Shown here in pieces: positions 9,336 to 21,920 of a stretch of DNA of 64,000 nucleotides; the stretch's first letter is position 1; each line of letters opens with the position of its first letter. The position numbers were made by a program, and so were the translations under genes. Source of the DNA: Rhizobium sp. FKL33. GTDB taxonomy: Bacteria; Pseudomonadota; Alphaproteobacteria; Rhizobiales; Rhizobiaceae. The DNA lies in NCBI RefSeq assembly GCF_005222915.1, contig NZ_STFX01000031.1, positions 62,001-126,000 on the forward strand. Direction: 5' to 3'. The notes below the pieces were generated by a model that was not told the origin of the DNA, searched no databases, and saw nothing but the letters and a program-made list of their open reading frames with translations.

Positions 9336-10601
9336 ATGGCCGAGATGAAACTCCAAGACCTCAAGAACAAGACCGCCACAGATCTCTTGGCATTCGCCGA
9401 ATCGGTGGGCGTCGAAAACGCCAGCGTCATGCGCAAGCAGGAACTGATGTTCGCGATCTTGAAGAATCTCGCCGCCCAGGAAGTCGAAATCATCGGCGAG
9501 GGTGTCGTGGAAGTGCTGCAGGATGGCTTCGGCTTCCTGCGCTCCGCCAACGCCAACTATCTGCCGGGCCCTGACGATATCTACATCTCGCCTTCGCAGA
9601 TCCGCCGTTTCTCGCTGAAGACCGGCGACACGGTGGAAGGACCGATCCGCAGCCCCAAGGAAGGCGAACGCTATTTCGCGCTTCTGAAGGTCAACACCAT
9701 TAATTTCGACGATCCGGAAAAGATCCGTCACAAGGTTCATTTCGACAATCTGACGCCGCTCTATCCGAATGAGCGGTTCAAGATGGAACTGGACATTCCG
9801 ACCAACAAGGACATGTCGCCGCGGGTGATCGATCTCGTCGCGCCGCTCGGCAAAGGCCAGCGCGGACTCATCGTCGCGCCGCCGCGCACGGGTAAGACGG
9901 TTCTGCTCCAGAACATCGCCCATTCTATCACCGCCAACCATCCGGAATGCTACCTGATCGTTCTGCTGATCGACGAGCGGCCGGAAGAAGTGACCGACAT
10001 GCAGCGCTCCGTGCGCGGCGAAGTCGTGTCCTCGACCTTTGACGAGCCCGCCGTGCGTCACGTGCAGGTCGCTGAAATGGTGATCGAAAAGGCCAAGCGG
10101 CTCGTCGAGCATGGCCGCGACGTGGTTATTTTGCTGGATTCGATCACCCGTCTCGGCCGCGCCTACAACACCGTTGTGCCCTCTTCGGGCAAGGTTCTGA
10201 CCGGCGGTGTGGACGCCAACGCATTGCAGCGCCCGAAGCGCTTCTTCGGCGCGGCGCGCAATATCGAGGAAGGCGGTTCGCTGACGATCATCGCGACGGC
10301 GCTGATCGACACCGGCAGCCGCATGGATGAAGTGATCTTCGAAGAATTCAAGGGCACCGGCAACTCCGAAATCGTGCTGGACCGCAAGGTGGCCGACAAG
10401 CGCATCTTCCCGGCCATGGATATTCTCAAGTCCGGTACCCGCAAGGAAGACCTGCTGGTTCCGCGTCAGGATCTGCAGAAGGTCTTTGTGCTTCGCCGGA
10501 TTCTGGCGCCGATGGGCACGACCGACGCGATCGAGTTCCTCATCGACAAGCTCAAGCAGACCAAAAACAACGGCGACTTCTTCGATTCGATGAACACCTG
10601 A
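9336..10601 (+). CDS. rho: Transcription termination factor Rho
   Basis: A 421-residue hexameric RNA-dependent ATPase/helicase. The N-terminal Rho_N helical domain begins [10 protein letters not shown], the RNA-binding cold-shock-like domain (about residues 50-120) contains DGFGFLRS, and the ATPase core has Walker A PPRTGKT near residue 185, Walker B VVILLDS, and the Q/R-loop region with [10 protein letters not shown]. Length equals typical rhizobial Rho. The ATG at 9336 is preferred over one at 9324 because it gives the usual N-terminus. The 160-base leader (9175-9335) has no gene and may carry promoter or autoregulatory sequences. Confidence 0.98.
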   Translation: MAEMKLQDLKNKTATDLLAFAESVGVENASVMRKQELMFAILKNLAAQEVEIIGEGVVEVLQDGFGFLRSANANYLPGPDDIYISPSQIRRFSLKTGDTVEGPIRSPKEGERYFALLKVNTINFDDPEKIRHKVHFDNLTPLYPNERFKMELDIPTNKDMSPRVIDLVAPLGKGQRGLIVAPPRTGKTVLLQNIAHSITANHPECYLIVLLIDERPEEVTDMQRSVRGEVVSSTFDEPAVRHVQVAEMVIEKAKRLVEHGRDVVILLDSITRLGRAYNTVVPSSGKVLTGGVDANALQRPKRFFGAARNIEEGGSLTIIATALIDTGSRMDEVIFEEFKGTGNSEIVLDRKVADKRIFPAMDILKSGTRKEDLLVPRQDLQKVFVLRRILAPMGTTDAIEFLIDKLKQTKNNGDFFDSMNT

Positions 10602-10662
10602 TCATCAGCGAGGAAGCTCCGGGCTGCTTTGGCTTGAGCGGAATAACAAAATACAGTATGGC

Positions 10663-10692
10663 AACCGCCGGGCCTTCCCGGCGGTTTTCGTT
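10663..10692 (+). terminator. Intrinsic terminator after rho
   Basis: Ten-base arms AACCGCCGGG (10663-10672) and CCCGGCGGTT (10677-10686) with a CCTT loop, followed by TTTTCGTTT. It separates rho from mnmE, whose start is 30 bases further on. Confidence 0.85.
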
Positions 10693-10721
10693 TGCGCCCG
10701 ACTTCTCTGGATAAGATTTAC

Positions 10722-12041
10722 ATGACGTCGTCCCAGGACACGATATTCGCGCTCTCCACAGGGTCGCTTCCGAGCGGCGTTGCAGTGGTGCGCGTCAGCG
10801 GGGCGGCTGTGAGCACAGTAAGACGCCATCTCCATCTCGGTGACTGCGAGCCGCGCGCAGCCTTGCTGAAGTCTGTACGACGGCCTACGGGCGACCTGAT
10901 CGACCGAGCACTGGTGATCTCCTTCACCGGACCCAATTCGTTCACCGGAGAGGATTGCCTCGAGCTTCATCTCCATGGCGGCCGCGCGGTGGTGCGCGCG
11001 GTGCTGGATGAGCTCGCTGTTGTGCCGGGCTGCCGACATGCCGAGCCGGGCGAGTTCACTCGCCGCGCTTTCGACAACAATCGGCTGGACCTCACTGAAG
11101 CGGAGGGTCTCGCAGATCTGATATCGGCCAATACCGAGATGCAGCGGCGGCTCGCGATGTCGCAAGCGCGGGGCGATCAGGGGCGGCTCTATCGGGACTG
11201 GATGGATCGATTGACGCGTGCGCGAGCACTGATCGAAGCCGAGTTGGATTTTCCGGAAGAAGAGGACATTCCCGGGGCTGTGAGTGATCGTGTCTGGTCC
11301 GACGTGAAACAGATCGGATCCGAAATAAAATCATACCTTGCGAAGGGGCGATACGCCGAAATGGTGAGGGACGGTTTCAACGTCACCATCATTGGGCGGC
11401 CTAATGCCGGAAAATCAAGCCTTCTCAATAGTTTAGTCAAGCGACCTGTGGCGATCGTCACCGATATTCCCGGAACCACCCGGGATCTGATCACCGTTGA
11501 TCTCGATCTTCAGGGATATCTCATTCGACTTACAGACACGGCGGGGCTGCGCGACACAGAAGAAGTTGTCGAAGCGGAAGGCATAAAGAGAGCGCGCGAT
11601 GCGGCGCGCCATGCAGACCTGATTCTGAGCCTGCGTGATGAGAGTGACCTTGAGCCTTTCGAAATGGTCGATTCGGAAGTGGAACATATTTTTGTCACGA
11701 CAAAAGCGGATCGTGGCGAAAATTCCGAATCCTCGAGCCTATCCATTTCCACAGTTTCGGGTCACGGCCTGGACGAGCTGATCGACGCCATTCTCAAACA
11801 CGTCATTGGCTTGTTCGACAATGGCGGGTTGGATCTTGCCCCTACACGATCTCGCCATCGCAGCTTGCTCTCTTCCGCTTTGGATCACATCGATTATGCA
11901 GAAGTGGCGAGTGGCGATCCTTTGGAAATTCGTTCGGAGAGGTTGCGCCTGGCGGCTCGAGAGCTGGGCCGCATTACCGGCTTCGTTGATCCGGATGATC
12001 TCCTAGGGGTCATCTTTGCGGAATTCTGCATTGGAAAATAG
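10722..12041 (+). CDS. mnmE: tRNA uridine-5-carboxymethylaminomethyl modification GTPase MnmE
   Basis: A 439-residue GTPase that with MnmG installs the cmnm5 group on the wobble uridine of several tRNAs. The N-terminal tetrahydrofolate-binding domain starts DTIFALSTG and includes GEFTRRAF(D)NN near residue 120. The G domain has G1 GRPNAGKSS (about residues 225-233), G2 GTTRD, G3 DTAG and G4 TKAD. The protein ends in CIGK, the conserved C-terminal cysteine motif. The start at 10722 gives the family N-terminus. A parS site lies in the gap to mnmG. Confidence 0.96.
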   Translation: MTSSQDTIFALSTGSLPSGVAVVRVSGAAVSTVRRHLHLGDCEPRAALLKSVRRPTGDLIDRALVISFTGPNSFTGEDCLELHLHGGRAVVRAVLDELAVVPGCRHAEPGEFTRRAFDNNRLDLTEAEGLADLISANTEMQRRLAMSQARGDQGRLYRDWMDRLTRARALIEAELDFPEEEDIPGAVSDRVWSDVKQIGSEIKSYLAKGRYAEMVRDGFNVTIIGRPNAGKSSLLNSLVKRPVAIVTDIPGTTRDLITVDLDLQGYLIRLTDTAGLRDTEEVVEAEGIKRARDAARHADLILSLRDESDLEPFEMVDSEVEHIFVTTKADRGENSESSSLSISTVSGHGLDELIDAILKHVIGLFDNGGLDLAPTRSRHRSLLSSALDHIDYAEVASGDPLEIRSERLRLAARELGRITGFVDPDDLLGVIFAEFCIGK

Positions 12042-12068
12042 GCGCTGATTCTCGTAATACGAGTCTCA

Positions 12069-12084
12069 CGTTTCACGTGAAACA
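12069..12084. other. parS: parS-like centromere site 2
   Basis: CGTTTCACGTGAAACA: 15 of 16 positions match TGTTTCACGTGAAACA, and the 14-base core 12070-12083 is a perfect palindrome. It is in the mnmE-mnmG intergenic gap, 2.6 kb from parA. Confidence 0.9.
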
Positions 12085-12127
12085 CTGACGCGCAACTGAT
12101 TCGGAAGCGCAATGAACGGAGTATCAC

Positions 12128-13996
12128 ATGCATCGCCGGTTTGATGTCATCGTGGTCGGTGGCGGACATGCAGGTGTCGAGGCGGCTTCCGCAGCAGCGA
12201 GGTTGGGCGCGAACACCGCTCTGGTGACTCACAAATTCGCGACGATTGGCGCGATGTCCTGCAACCCCGCCATCGGTGGTCTGGGGAAAGGTCATTTGGT
12301 TCGCGAGGTTGATGCGCTTGACGGCCTTATGGGTCGGGTTGCCGATAAAGGTGGAATTCAGTTTCGTTTGCTCAATCGAAAGAAAGGCCCGGCGGTTCGC
12401 GGACCACGCACCCAGGCGGATCGACGACTTTACCGTGAGGCTATGCAGGCGGAGATCGTGAATCACGATTATCTTGAGGTTATCGAGGGCGACGTCGTTG
12501 ATCTTCTCCATAATGAGCACGGTGTTACTGCAGTCTGTCTCGGCAATGGCGATGTGATCTCCTGCGGCGCTGTGGTGTTTACCACGGGAACATTCTTGCG
12601 GGGTCTGATCCATATTGGCGACCGCAAGATTCCGGCCGGGCGTGTGGGGGAGCAACCCTCGATCGGATTGTCTTCGACGCTCGGAAAACTGGGTCTGAAA
12701 CTCGGACGCTTGAAGACGGGAACGCCGGCCCGTCTCGACGGGAGGACGATTGATTGGTCTGGCCTGGACCGCCAGGGTCCGGATGAAGACCCCTCGCCCT
12801 TCTCCTTTATGACGGATGCGATCACCAATCCGCAGATTGATTGCGGTGTCACCCGCACGACGCCCGAGTCGCACAAAATCATCCAGGACAATATTCATCT
12901 CTCGGCCATGTATTCCGGACAGATTGAAGGGGTGGGCCCGCGATACTGCCCTTCGATCGAGGATAAGATCGTCCGCTTCGGCGAACGTGATGGTCACCAG
13001 ATCTTCCTGGAGCCGGAAGGCCTCGATGACCCTACGGTCTATCCGAACGGAATTTCGACCTCGCTGCCGGAACATGTGCAGGACGCATTCATTCACAGCA
13101 TTCCGGGTCTTGAGCGGGTCTCCATCCTTCAGCCGGGTTATGCGATCGAATATGACCATGTCGATCCGCGTGAGCTTGATCCAAGTCTCGAAGTCAAGGC
13201 GTTGCGCGGCTTGTATCTGGCGGGACAGATCAATGGCACGACAGGATATGAGGAGGCTGCAGCCCAGGGTCTGGTCGCCGGTTTGAACGCTGCGCGCCGG
13301 GCTGGCGGACAGGAACCGTTCATCTTTAGCCGCACCGAATCCTATATCGGCGTAATGATCGATGATCTCACCTCCCGGGGTGTGAGTGAACCCTACCGGA
13401 TGTTTACGTCCCGCGCTGAATTCCGTTTGTCGCTTCGGGCGGACAATGCCGATCAGCGGCTAACGCCAGTCGGTTTGGAGTTCGGCTTGGTCGGCAGCGC
13501 AAGACGCGAGCGCTTCAGTCGCTATATAGAGGATCTTGGCGCTGTTCGCACACAGCTGAAGAATCATGCGCTGACACCGAATGAAGCCGCCAAACATGGG
13601 CTTCGCATCAATCAGGATGGTCAACGTCGGAGTGCTTACGAGCTGCTCTCCTATCCGGATATGACACTCGACCGTCTGTCGCTGGTCTGGCCGGATTTGA
13701 AAGCTGTTCCGAAGTTGAGCCGCGAAGCGATCGAAATCGAGGCGGCCTATGCTGTGTATCTCGAACGTCAGGCTTCCGAGGCGGCTGAGACGCGGCGCGA
13801 AGAGGAGCGCCTTATTCCTGACGACCTGGACTTCTCGGATCTTCCAGGTCTTTCCGCAGAGTTGAAGTCCAAGCTGGCGCGTTTCAAGCCACGCAATATC
13901 GCTCAGGCTGCAAAGATTGATGGAATGACGCCCGCTGCGATCACCTTGTTGCTGACTACGATCAAAAAACGTGACGCATTTCGGAAGGCTGGTTGA
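12128..13996 (+). CDS. mnmG: tRNA uridine-5-carboxymethylaminomethyl modification enzyme MnmG
   Basis: A 622-residue FAD enzyme that works with MnmE in wobble-uridine modification. The dinucleotide-binding [10 protein letters not shown] is at residues 11-20, followed by [17 protein letters not shown], the [10 protein letters not shown](T)QADR block, and a C-terminal helical region containing IDGMTPAAI. The conserved active-site CNPAIGG cysteine is present. A GGAG ribosome-binding site lies 8-11 bases upstream of the ATG. rsmG starts about 12 bases after the stop, so these are cotranscribed. Confidence 0.97.
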   Translation: MHRRFDVIVVGGGHAGVEAASAAARLGANTALVTHKFATIGAMSCNPAIGGLGKGHLVREVDALDGLMGRVADKGGIQFRLLNRKKGPAVRGPRTQADRRLYREAMQAEIVNHDYLEVIEGDVVDLLHNEHGVTAVCLGNGDVISCGAVVFTTGTFLRGLIHIGDRKIPAGRVGEQPSIGLSSTLGKLGLKLGRLKTGTPARLDGRTIDWSGLDRQGPDEDPSPFSFMTDAITNPQIDCGVTRTTPESHKIIQDNIHLSAMYSGQIEGVGPRYCPSIEDKIVRFGERDGHQIFLEPEGLDDPTVYPNGISTSLPEHVQDAFIHSIPGLERVSILQPGYAIEYDHVDPRELDPSLEVKALRGLYLAGQINGTTGYEEAAAQGLVAGLNAARRAGGQEPFIFSRTESYIGVMIDDLTSRGVSEPYRMFTSRAEFRLSLRADNADQRLTPVGLEFGLVGSARRERFSRYIEDLGAVRTQLKNHALTPNEAAKHGLRINQDGQRRSAYELLSYPDMTLDRLSLVWPDLKAVPKLSREAIEIEAAYAVYLERQASEAAETRREEERLIPDDLDFSDLPGLSAELKSKLARFKPRNIAQAAKIDGMTPAAITLLLTTIKKRDAFRKAG

Positions 13997-14008
13997 CCAT
14001 TGGTTGCA

Positions 14009-14644
14009 ATGCAAAAGAGTCTCCGCGACAAACTAATCGGCATGGGTGTTTCACGTGAAACGCTGGACCGTTTGGAGACGTTCGCGGATGTTTTCAACAA
14101 GTGGGCGTCGGTCATCAATCTCGTTGCCCCCTCCACAAAGTCTGATTTGTGGGAGCGACATATCCTCGATAGTGCTCAGCTGATGATGTTGCAGCCGAAT
14201 CCGGGGCAGTGGGTCGATCTTGGCAGTGGTGGCGGCTTTCCGGGTATCGTGACTGCCATCTTCCTGGCGGAGCGCGGTGACGGCCAAGTCCATATGGTCG
14301 AGAGCAATAACAAGAAGGCGGCTTTTCTGCGCGCTGCTCTGGCGGCAACCGGCGGACGAGGCGCCGTTCATGCCGTCCGGATCGAGACGGCGCCCGACCT
14401 GATTGCCTCCTGCGATTACCTGTCAGCCCGGGCTCTGGCCGAACTCGATTTGCTCTGCGCCTATGCTGAGCCTTGGGCGCTACGCAATCCTGAACTCGTC
14501 TGCTATCTGCACAAAGGCCGGGATTACCGTGCCGAGGTGGAAAAATCGCATAGGCGATGGTCGTATGATCTGGTAAAACACACCAGCATTGTGGAGCCGG
14601 ATTCCGTGGTCCTTGAAATTCGGCGGCTCCAGAAGATTTCTTGA
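14009..14644 (+). CDS. rsmG: 16S rRNA (guanine-N7-527) methyltransferase RsmG
   Basis: A 211-residue class I methyltransferase that methylates G527 in the 530 loop of 16S r[17 protein letters not shown] (about residues 67-80) is the AdoMet-binding motif, and SARALAELD is the post-motif typical of RsmG. The ATG at 14009 is chosen; a TTG at 14000 in frame is an alternative giving three more residues. A perfect-core parS palindrome (14048-14061) is embedded in codons 14-18. The tail overlaps nothing; parA begins 19 bases later. Confidence 0.94.
   Translation: MQKSLRDKLIGMGVSRETLDRLETFADVFNKWASVINLVAPSTKSDLWERHILDSAQLMMLQPNPGQWVDLGSGGGFPGIVTAIFLAERGDGQVHMVESNNKKAAFLRAALAATGGRGAVHAVRIETAPDLIASCDYLSARALAELDLLCAYAEPWALRNPELVCYLHKGRDYRAEVEKSHRRWSYDLVKHTSIVEPDSVVLEIRRLQKIS
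14047..14062. other. parS: parS-like centromere site 3
   Basis: TGTTTCACGTGAAACG, 15 of 16 positions matching the parS consensus, with a perfect 14-base palindromic core at 14048-14061. It lies inside rsmG only about 600 bases upstream of parA. Confidence 0.9.
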
Positions 14645-14663
14645 CCTCATTTTGGTGGGCCGA

Positions 14664-15461
14664 ATGAACAAGCCGAAGCACCGCATCATAACCATCGCCA
14701 ACCAGAAGGGCGGCGTCGGCAAGACGACGACCGCCATCAATCTGGCGACCGCGCTCGCGGCGATCGGCGAGAATGTCCTGATCGTCGATCTTGATCCGCA
14801 GGGCAATGCCAGCACCGGGTTGGGCATCGACCGGAAAAGCCGCCTTCTGTCGACCTATGATCTTTTGATTGGTGATCATGGCGTCACTGAAGTGGCTATG
14901 CCCACCGTTGTTCCCAACCTGGCGATTGCGCCCTCGACCATGGATCTGCTCGGCGTCGAGATGGAAATCGGCCAGCAGCCCGATCGTGTTTATCGTCTTC
15001 GCCAGGCATTGAGCAGCCCGGAAGCCGCCAAGTTCGATTATATCCTGATCGACTGCCCGCCATCTTTCAATCTTTTGACAATGAACGCGCTTGCCGCCGC
15101 TCAGTCCGTCCTGGTCCCGCTGCAGTGCGAGTTTTTCGCACTTGAAGGCTTGAGTCAGCTCCTGGAGACGGTTGACCAGGTGCGTCGATCGGTCAATCCG
15201 GAACTGGATATTCAAGGCATTGTTCTGACGATGTTCGACTCGCGCAACAATCTTGCGCAGCAGGTCGTTTCGGATGTGCGCGAACATCTCGGCGAGAAAG
15301 TCTATCATACGCTGATCCCGCGCAATGTCCGGGTCTCGGAAGCGCCTTCTTATGGGAAGCCGGCAATCCTCTATGATTTGAAATGCGCCGGCAGCCAGGC
15401 CTATCTGCAGCTGGCGTCCGAGGTTATCCAACGGGAGCGGCAACATAGCCGCGCGGCATAA
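14664..15461 (+). CDS. parA: Chromosome partitioning ATPase ParA (Soj)
   Basis: A 265-residue deviant-Walker ATPase that segregates replication origins with ParB/parS. The P-loop KGGVGKTTT carries the signature lysine (about residues 13-21); switch I DLDPQGNAS and Walker B DYILIDCPPS follow. The absence of an N-terminal DNA-binding extension marks it as chromosomal (type Ib-like/Soj). The start at 14664 places the P-loop as usual; upstream codons overlap rsmG. parB follows after 31 bases, forming an rsmG-parA-parB operon. Confidence 0.97.
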   Translation: MNKPKHRIITIANQKGGVGKTTTAINLATALAAIGENVLIVDLDPQGNASTGLGIDRKSRLLSTYDLLIGDHGVTEVAMPTVVPNLAIAPSTMDLLGVEMEIGQQPDRVYRLRQALSSPEAAKFDYILIDCPPSFNLLTMNALAAAQSVLVPLQCEFFALEGLSQLLETVDQVRRSVNPELDIQGIVLTMFDSRNNLAQQVVSDVREHLGEKVYHTLIPRNVRVSEAPSYGKPAILYDLKCAGSQAYLQLASEVIQRERQHSRAA

Positions 15462-15492
15462 CATTTCGTTGTCGAAATAGTCTGGTGTTGAC

Positions 15493-16374
15493 ATGAACGA
15501 AGATCCTTCAAAGCGTCGTCTGGGGCGCGGCCTTGCCGCATTGATCGGTGAGATGGACCAGCCTTTGTCGGTGCAGCAGGGAAAACCTTCGATTGGACCG
15601 GATCGCCGAGTTCCGATTGAAATGGTGATCCGCAACCCACGCAATCCCAGAAAGAACTTTCTCGAAGAGGAACTTCAGGATCTTGCTTCGTCCATCCGCC
15701 AGCATGGCATCGTGCAGCCGGTCGTGGTGCGCACGATGCCCGACGGAAAATTCGAGATCATTGCCGGCGAACGCCGGTGGCGCGCCGCTCAACTCGCGGG
15801 CCTCGTCGAGATCCCGGTTATCATTCGCGATGTCGATGATCGTACGGCGTTGGAATTGGCCATCGTCGAAAATGTGCAGCGATCGGACCTCAATCCAATC
15901 GAAGAGGCGATGGGTTATGATCAGCTGATCGCCGAACACGGTTATACGCAGAATGATCTCGGCGAAATCATCGGCAAGAGCAGGTCGCATGTCGCCAATA
16001 GCCTGCGGCTTCTGAAGCTTCCGGATCCGGTTCGTGACATGCTTTATGACGGGCGGCTGTCTGCTGGCCACGCTCGCGCCTTGATCCCGACATCCGATCC
16101 GGTCGCGCTGGCGCGCACGATCGTGGCCAAGGGGCTGTCTGTGCGCGACGCTGAGCGGATCGCCCAGAACGACATCAAGGGACTGACCGGCGGCGCCGAG
16201 CGTTCAAAAGCTGCGGAACCGGACGCCGACACCGTGGCGCTGGAACGCAGCCTCTCCGACAAGCTCGGGCTTGAGGTGAAGGTTGCCCACAAGGGTGAAG
16301 GTGGCCGCGTGACCATCGCCTATAAGACGCTCGACCAGCTCGAAGAGCTCTGCCGTTTGCTGGAAAGAAGCTGA
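15493..16374 (+). CDS. parB: Chromosome partitioning protein ParB (CTP-dependent clamp)
   Basis: A 293-residue ParB. The N-terminus has the ParA-contact peptide KRRLGRGLAALIGE (residues 7-20). The CTP-binding domain contains Box I VVVRTMPDG, Box II GERRWRAAQ (about residues 92-100) and ENVQRSDLNPIEEA. The helix-turn-helix with GKSRSHVANSLRLL (about residues 160-173) reads parS. A C-terminal dimerisation domain ends the protein. All residues expected for CTP hydrolysis and spreading appear intact. Four candidate parS sites lie within 10 kb. Confidence 0.97.
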   Translation: MNEDPSKRRLGRGLAALIGEMDQPLSVQQGKPSIGPDRRVPIEMVIRNPRNPRKNFLEEELQDLASSIRQHGIVQPVVVRTMPDGKFEIIAGERRWRAAQLAGLVEIPVIIRDVDDRTALELAIVENVQRSDLNPIEEAMGYDQLIAEHGYTQNDLGEIIGKSRSHVANSLRLLKLPDPVRDMLYDGRLSAGHARALIPTSDPVALARTIVAKGLSVRDAERIAQNDIKGLTGGAERSKAAEPDADTVALERSLSDKLGLEVKVAHKGEGGRVTIAYKTLDQLEELCRLLERS

Positions 16375-16384
16375 ATCCGGCTAA

Positions 16385-17434
16385 TTAATTTCGCGCCTGC
16401 TTTCCACGACCCGCGATCAGGGTGGTGGCGAGCAGCGTTTGCAGAGCGATTGTGTCTTCGAGACTGTTGCGACGCCGGCATTGCAGAATGGCGAAATGCA
16501 GCCGATTGAGTTCCCGGGCGATGAGTTCGCCCGTCCAGGCTCGCAGCGCAGCTTCAATAACGGGCTTCCTGCGGAAATGCAGATGGCGGCCATGCGTTGC
16601 AATGGCGTCGGCGGCGCTGGAGCGCCTCTCCTCCATGTCGGCGCGCATGACATCGAGCAGCTGCAATTGCCGCATGACACCCTGAATCACCAGAAAAACC
16701 GGCGTCTTCGATGCGATAACTTTCTGAGTGGCGTGCAGGAAGCCGTCGCGGTCCCCCTTCAACACAGCGTCGACGGCATCGTCGGTGGAGATGGCGCTGG
16801 CGTCGCCGATTACCGCGGTCACGTCTTCTGCTTCAATGGTCTGGCTGCCGAGAGCGTAGAGCGCCAGTTTGCGGATCTCCCCACGGGATGCGAGCCGATC
16901 GCCGCCAAGCGATTCTCCGAGGAGAGTGCGAGCGTCGGCCGTTATCTTCAGGCCATAGGTTCCGAGTTCCTCGTCAATCAGGCCATTCAATGCGCGCGCA
17001 TCGTCGGCATAGCAAGGGATCGCCATGGCTCCGGACGCCGTTTCGGCGGATTTGCGAAGATTGGCACCTTTTTTGAGGTCGCCAGCTTCGATGATGATCC
17101 AGGCCGCCAGATCCTTATCTGCACCGAGATTGGTCACGGCATCGGCAAGGCCCTTGTCTGCTCCGGCGCCTTTGATCCAGATGAGTTTTTCGCCGCCAAA
17201 CAGCCCCGTGGAACGCGCTTCGTCATAAAGGCGGCCGGGATCGCCGGAAAGGTCAGACGCCTCAAGACGCATGAAGGAGAAGGCATCCTTGAGATCCACC
17301 TTCGTGGCGGCCGCAAGTGCTTCTGCGCGTTCGGAGACGAGTCCTCTGTGGGGGCCATAAATCAAAAAGAGGCGGTGGTCGCCCAGCCGCCGCTTCAGGA
17401 AAGCATCGAATTCATGCGCCTTTATTTCGGCCAT
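16385..17434 (-). CDS. holA: DNA polymerase III delta subunit
   Basis: A 349-residue HolA, the clamp-loader wrench that opens the beta sliding clamp. It matches the family by FLIYGPHRGLVSERA near the N-terminus, RLEASDL, and the AAA+-like second domain with a C-terminal helical collar. The Walker A lysine is missing, as normal for delta. The ATG at 17434 follows one base after the lptE stop, giving a leuS-lptE-holA leftward operon. It converges on parB with a 10-base gap and no obvious terminator. Confidence 0.92.
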   Translation of the reverse strand: MAEIKAHEFDAFLKRRLGDHRLFLIYGPHRGLVSERAEALAAATKVDLKDAFSFMRLEASDLSGDPGRLYDEARSTGLFGGEKLIWIKGAGADKGLADAVTNLGADKDLAAWIIIEAGDLKKGANLRKSAETASGAMAIPCYADDARALNGLIDEELGTYGLKITADARTLLGESLGGDRLASRGEIRKLALYALGSQTIEAEDVTAVIGDASAISTDDAVDAVLKGDRDGFLHATQKVIASKTPVFLVIQGVMRQLQLLDVMRADMEERRSSAADAIATHGRHLHFRRKPVIEAALRAWTGELIARELNRLHFAILQCRRRNSLEDTIALQTLLATTLIAGRGKQARN

Positions 17435-17435
17435 G

Positions 17436-17949
17436 TCACCGGCCGAGCCAGGCTGCAAGATCGGCGCGAATAAGTTCGGCCAATTCGCGAGCGGCGCGGT
17501 TTTCCGCATCGCGGGTGGCGCGAATCTTCGCATATTCCTGGGTGTTGAAATCGACGAGCGCCACGGACGAGCGATGACCGGTCTTCAGCACTTCACCGGT
17601 CGCCTTTTTGGTCAGTGTGAAATCGGCCTTGAGAACGATGCGGCCGGCGCGGTCCTGATCCGCCGAACTGTCGACGAGCACGCCGACATTGCGGGTCTTC
17701 ACCTTGATGTCGACTTCATATTCCGGATTGGCCGGTTCACCGGCGCCGCCCGCGACGAGGAAGATCAGATTGTTGCGGACCTCGAGTTCGATCCGGTCGT
17801 CGGCTTCCGAAAACTCGATCGACTTGAGCGCCGCATCGACGCCAGACCCCGTGGCGTAGAGCGGACGCACCTGGCATCCGCCGGAGACCAGGAGAAGCCC
17901 GAGACCGGCGGCGCCGAGGATGCGCTTGATGGGCGCTGCGAATTTGCGA

Positions 17950-17963
<14 letters not shown>
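17436..17963 (-). CDS. lptE: LPS-assembly lipoprotein LptE
   Basis: A 175-residue outer-membrane lipoprotein that plugs the LptD barrel and delivers lipopolysaccharide to the cell surface. The signal peptide ends in a lipobox SGGC at about residues 27-30, then QVRPLYATG, the characteristic start of the mature alphaproteobacterial LptE. The LPS-assembly fold is followed by a C-terminal helix containing [18 protein letters not shown]. It overlaps the leuS 3' end by 14 bases. This leuS-lptE-holA order is conserved in the class. Confidence 0.9.
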
Positions 17964-20580
<2,617 letters not shown>

Positions 20581-20738
20581 TTTTCTTGTCCGGGACCCTG
20601 AATTCTCGATCAAATCGGGGGTGACCTTCATCACGAAAGCGGGGGCGCGTCAAGTTTTTAGGCGGCTGGAAACGCCTCGCGCTCTTGGCAAAAGCAGGCT
20701 CCGAAGGCTAGGTAGGCGCAAAGCAGAAGGAGCCGTTC

Positions 20739-21392
20739 ATGTCGACCGTGGAACGCTATCACGAGATCCTCGCCCGCATCGCCAAGGCCGCCGATGAGGC
20801 CGGCAAAGCCGCGCCGCAGCTGGTTGCGGTGACCAAGACATTTTCAGGCGACGAGATCCGGCCGGTGATCGAGGCGGGCCATCGCGTCTTCGGCGAAAAC
20901 CGGGTGCAGGAAGCGGAGGCGAAATGGCCGGCGCTGAGATCAGAGTTTGCCGGCATCGAATTGCGGTTGATCGGGCCGCTGCAGTCCAACAAGGCCGAGT
21001 ATGCCGTGGCCCTGTTCGACGTTATCGAAACCGTCGATCGTGAAAAGATCGCCCGGGCGCTGAAGGCGGAGATGGACAAGCAGGGCCGCAGCCCGCGCCT
21101 CTATGTGCAGATCAATACCGGGCGCGAGCCGCAAAAGGCGGGCGTCGCCCCGGATGACGCGCCCGCTTTCCTGTCGCTGTGCCGCAACGAGCTGGGTCTG
21201 GCCATTGAGGGGCTGATGTGCATTCCACCGGCGGATGAAAATCCCGGGCCGCATTTCGCGCTGCTTGCGAAACTGGCCCGGGAAAACGGCGTCGACAAGA
21301 TGTCGATGGGCATGTCGGGTGATTTCGAGATCGCCACGGCCATGGGGGCGACGAGCGTCCGCGTGGGCTCGGCGATCTTCGGCTCACGCTGA
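20739..21392 (+). CDS. YggS-family pyridoxal-phosphate homeostasis protein
   Basis: A 217-residue PLPBP/YggS/PROSC protein that binds PLP and buffers it; loss in E. coli disturbs B6 and amino-acid pools. The PLP lysine is in LVAVTKTFS near residue 33. The barrel has FGENRVQE, HxIGPLQSNK-type RLIGPLQSNK and a C-terminal MSMGMSGDFEIATAMGATSVRVGSAIFG block. Length is normal. Its last 9 bases overlap the end of the convergent small membrane protein gene. Confidence 0.93.
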   Translation: MSTVERYHEILARIAKAADEAGKAAPQLVAVTKTFSGDEIRPVIEAGHRVFGENRVQEAEAKWPALRSEFAGIELRLIGPLQSNKAEYAVALFDVIETVDREKIARALKAEMDKQGRSPRLYVQINTGREPQKAGVAPDDAPAFLSLCRNELGLAIEGLMCIPPADENPGPHFALLAKLARENGVDKMSMGMSGDFEIATAMGATSVRVGSAIFGSR

Positions 21393-21767
21393 GACGGGAA
21401 CCGGGCGCGGCTGGGTCGCGACGACCGTCAGGAACAGGAGCATGGAGGAGAGCGCCAGAAGGCTGCCGACGATGGCCAGCCCCTCCCCCTCACCTTGAAC
21501 CGCCAGCGCAATTCCGGGCGCAAGCGTCAAGACGGCGAGATTGGCGACGACCACCTGGATAACGCCGAGCCGCCGTATGCCCGATCCCGAGGTGATGGCG
21601 TAATAGGCGCCGAACAGCGCCAGGAGCACGCCGCCGACCAGATTGAGATGGGCGTGCGCCGGCGCCAGCGTGTGATCCTGCGCGATGCCCATATAAATGC
21701 CCAAGCCCATACCGATGGTGAGATAGAGCGCGGATGCGATCCAGCAGCTGCGAGAAAGTGTGTTCAT
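21384..21767 (-). CDS. Small four-helix membrane protein with HAHLN motif
   Basis: A 127-residue protein I do not recognise by function. Four hydrophobic segments are visible at about residues 8-28, 40-60, 68-90 and 98-120. Helix 2 starts with PAHAHLNLVGG; a histidine pair before a glycine-rich helix resembles the start of helix II in haem-copper oxidase subunit I-like proteins, but the other haem and copper ligands are absent. It may bind haem or a metal, which is inference. Convergent with the PLP gene. Similar short 'oxidase subunit-like' proteins exist in proteobacteria; no pathway can be assigned. Confidence 0.7.
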   Translation of the reverse strand: MNTLSRSCWIASALYLTIGMGLGIYMGIAQDHTLAPAHAHLNLVGGVLLALFGAYYAITSGSGIRRLGVIQVVVANLAVLTLAPGIALAVQGEGEGLAIVGSLLALSSMLLFLTVVATQPRPVPVSA

Positions 21768-21920
21768 GATGTCCTCCAGGGCGCGTTTGCCTCTCCGGCA
21801 TTGCGCTTTGTCAATTCAACCGATTGTATCGCGCCGCATCTAACCCTTTGGTCGGATTGTCCCCATCCGCTTCTTCACGATAATTGCACATAAGGCGGTT
21901 TCGATCGGGAGGCGGAAACG

